From Candidatus Margulisiibacteriota bacterium (GTDB lineage Bacteria > Margulisbacteria > WOR-1 > O2-12-FULL-45-9): DNA of 6,452 bases. The stretch lies in contig JAHIZU010000002.1 in NCBI GenBank assembly GCA_018814265.1, forward strand, positions 1 through 6,452, read 5' to 3'. The notes beneath the pieces were generated by a model. The model did not search any database and was not told the DNA's origin. It saw nothing but the letters and a program-made list of their open reading frames with translations. Shown here in pieces: positions 5,631-6,452 of this stretch (the stretch's first letter is position 1; each line of letters opens with the position of its first letter). A program made the position numbers and the translations under genes.

Positions 5631-6452
5631 AGCACTTCTTCCTTCTTGAAAAAATATTTTCTGAAAAATATAGTTTGTCCAAAAGCGGCAGTATTTCTGT
5701 ACGGTCATAACTTATCTCAGTTAAAATATTTTCAAGCTCATCAACCGTGATCTTTCCGTCCCAAACCAGTTGGCGAAAAGCTTTCCAATCATCCAGCTGT
5801 CGCCAAAATAGCTGCCAGCGCTCACCTGCCGGCTTAAAGCCAATAAATCTCGTGGCAAAGGGCCTGGCTCCCGTCTTGCAACTTTCCGGGCTCAGCCAAA
5901 AATCAATCCACTTAAATCGGCCGCCATATTCGCGACTCAAGGACGGAATTTCTCCCAATGGGAAGCGCAGAGGAAGAGGAAGAATCAATAATTCCCCCAA
6001 GATTTTCCGGCGCGCCTCACTCTGCACAAACCCGTCCGGGTGTCTCATGTGATAAGCCCGCCAGGTAGCAGGAAATGTTTTGCCATTTGCGGTTGAGAAC
6101 AAATATCTTTGTAAGGCGGCTGTCATTTTGGCCCTTTCCCGCGGGCTGGGCAAAGCGTTATTTAGTTGTCTGATCCAGTCTTGCCTTGACCAATCTGAGA
6201 TTGCTTCTGGAAAAACTGCGGGATATTCGCGCGCCATCGCTGTCAACTCTTTAATTAATTCATCTGGCCCTAATTCATCTTTAAAGATCAATTGCTTTAA
6301 AGCATGAAAATCATCAAGTTGCGCCCAAAAAATTCTCCAGTCTCCGGTTGGCCCCCTAAAAGTGACAAGCCTGAAAGCAAAAGGGGGGGCTCCCCTGTCT
6401 TTTTCTGCAACTGTTCTCCAGAACCTCACTACCTTGAACCTGCCACGCTCGG
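5629..6452 (-). CDS. Unrecognised protein with two copies of a ~70-residue domain; N-terminus beyond the window
   Basis: The frame is open from the right edge to TAA at 5629-5631, giving 273 complete codons. An in-frame GTG at 6427-6429 exists but is unlikely to be the start, because the first domain copy already begins upstream of it (codons reading GRFKV). Two segments align without gaps: one at 6238-6444 and one at 5716-5922, both with GRFK...FW, GAxPFAxR, WxxFWxQLDD and DELxxxLT patterns. About 105 residues lie between them, including DWSRQDWIRQLNNALPSPRE and TWRAYHMRHPDGF. The protein is very rich in Trp, Phe and Arg and has no signal peptide or membrane helix in the visible part. The end is basic (SRRKKC). 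I do not recognise the family; a nucleic-acid or protein-binding role would be guesswork. Confidence 0.8.
   Translation of the reverse strand, partial: ERGRFKVVRFWRTVAEKDRGAPPFAFRLVTFRGPTGDWRIFWAQLDDFHALKQLIFKDELGPDELIKELTAMAREYPAVFPEAISDWSRQDWIRQLNNALPSPRERAKMTAALQRYLFSTANGKTFPATWRAYHMRHPDGFVQSEARRKILGELLILPLPLRFPLGEIPSLSREYGGRFKWIDFWLSPESCKTGARPFATRFIGFKPAGERWQLFWRQLDDWKAFRQLVWDGKITVDELENILTEISYDRTEILPLLDKLYFSENIFSRRKKC
5716..5922 (-). repeat. Second copy of the internal protein repeat (69 codons)
   Basis: Starts GRFKWIDFW and includes GARPFATRFIGF, WQLFWRQLDDWKAFRQL and VDELENILTE. By hand count 28 of 69 positions are identical to the copy at 6238-6444, with no gap needed. At this divergence the duplication is old rather than recent. 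Confidence 0.8.
6238..6444 (-). repeat. First copy of the internal protein repeat (69 codons)
   Basis: Starts GRFKVVRFW and includes GAPPFAFRLVTF, WRIFWAQLDDFHALKQL and PDELIKELTA. It is offset by 174 codons from the other copy. It reaches almost to the window edge, so the presence of further copies upstream cannot be excluded. Confidence 0.8.

Noticed and set aside
6427..6429. GTG as the start of the right-edge gene.
   Set aside because: The frame is open upstream to the edge, and the first repeat copy (GRFK) begins before it, so the true start is outside the window.

Overview
This is a bacterial chromosomal window of moderate G+C, densely packed with conserved housekeeping and biosynthetic genes. 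No mobile element, CRISPR array, tRNA or rRNA was seen. Several things point to a bacterium using the standard code: strong AGGAGG ribosome-binding sites, sigma70-like TTGACx/TATAAT promoters, and TGA and TAA as stops with TGG as tryptophan. The pairing of a YlqD-like protein with an rpsP-khpA-trmD operon, and a PF09936 RNA methyltransferase after trmD, recalls Firmicutes, Thermotogae and some uncultured lineages near Cyanobacteria. A candidate phylum such as Margulisbacteria/Saganbacteria is possible, but this is a weak guess from gene content and no taxon is firmly supported.

Left part (1-3285, all minus strand): transcription runs from aroC (chorismate synthase) towards position 1. Just past the aroC stop lies a good promoter (TTGACG, 17 bp, TATAAT). 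It drives a translation/RNA operon in the order rpsP (ribosomal protein S16), khpA (KH-domain RNA chaperone), ylqD-like, trmD (tRNA m1G37 methyltransferase) and a SPOUT-type RNA methyltransferase that leaves the window. The genes are tightly packed and mostly translationally coupled. The ribosome-maturation gene rimM, usually next to trmD, is absent from its expected place.

Middle (3286-5630): a 91-bp divergent region carries two back-to-back promoters whose TATAAT boxes sit only 8-9 nt before the start codons of aroC and of an unknown gene. Both transcripts are therefore predicted to be leaderless or nearly so. To the right, two small unknown genes and ilvD (dihydroxy-acid dehydratase, branched-chain amino-acid synthesis) form an apparent operon ending in a hairpin terminator.

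Right edge (5629-6452, minus): a convergent gene runs off the window. It encodes an unrecognised protein with two ungapped copies of a roughly 70-residue domain.

Most notable observation: rpsP is closed by an in-frame TGA inside its charged C-terminal tail. The same frame then stays open for 46 more codons of the same Lys/Glu/Ala/Pro-rich composition and ends exactly in an ATGA overlap with the khpA start. This looks like a recent nonsense mutation, a base-call error, or stop-codon readthrough in an extended S16. No clearly new multi-gene system is visible. The other items of interest are the paired leaderless promoters, the duplicated unknown domain, the missing rimM and a 7-bp tandem repeat inside trmD.
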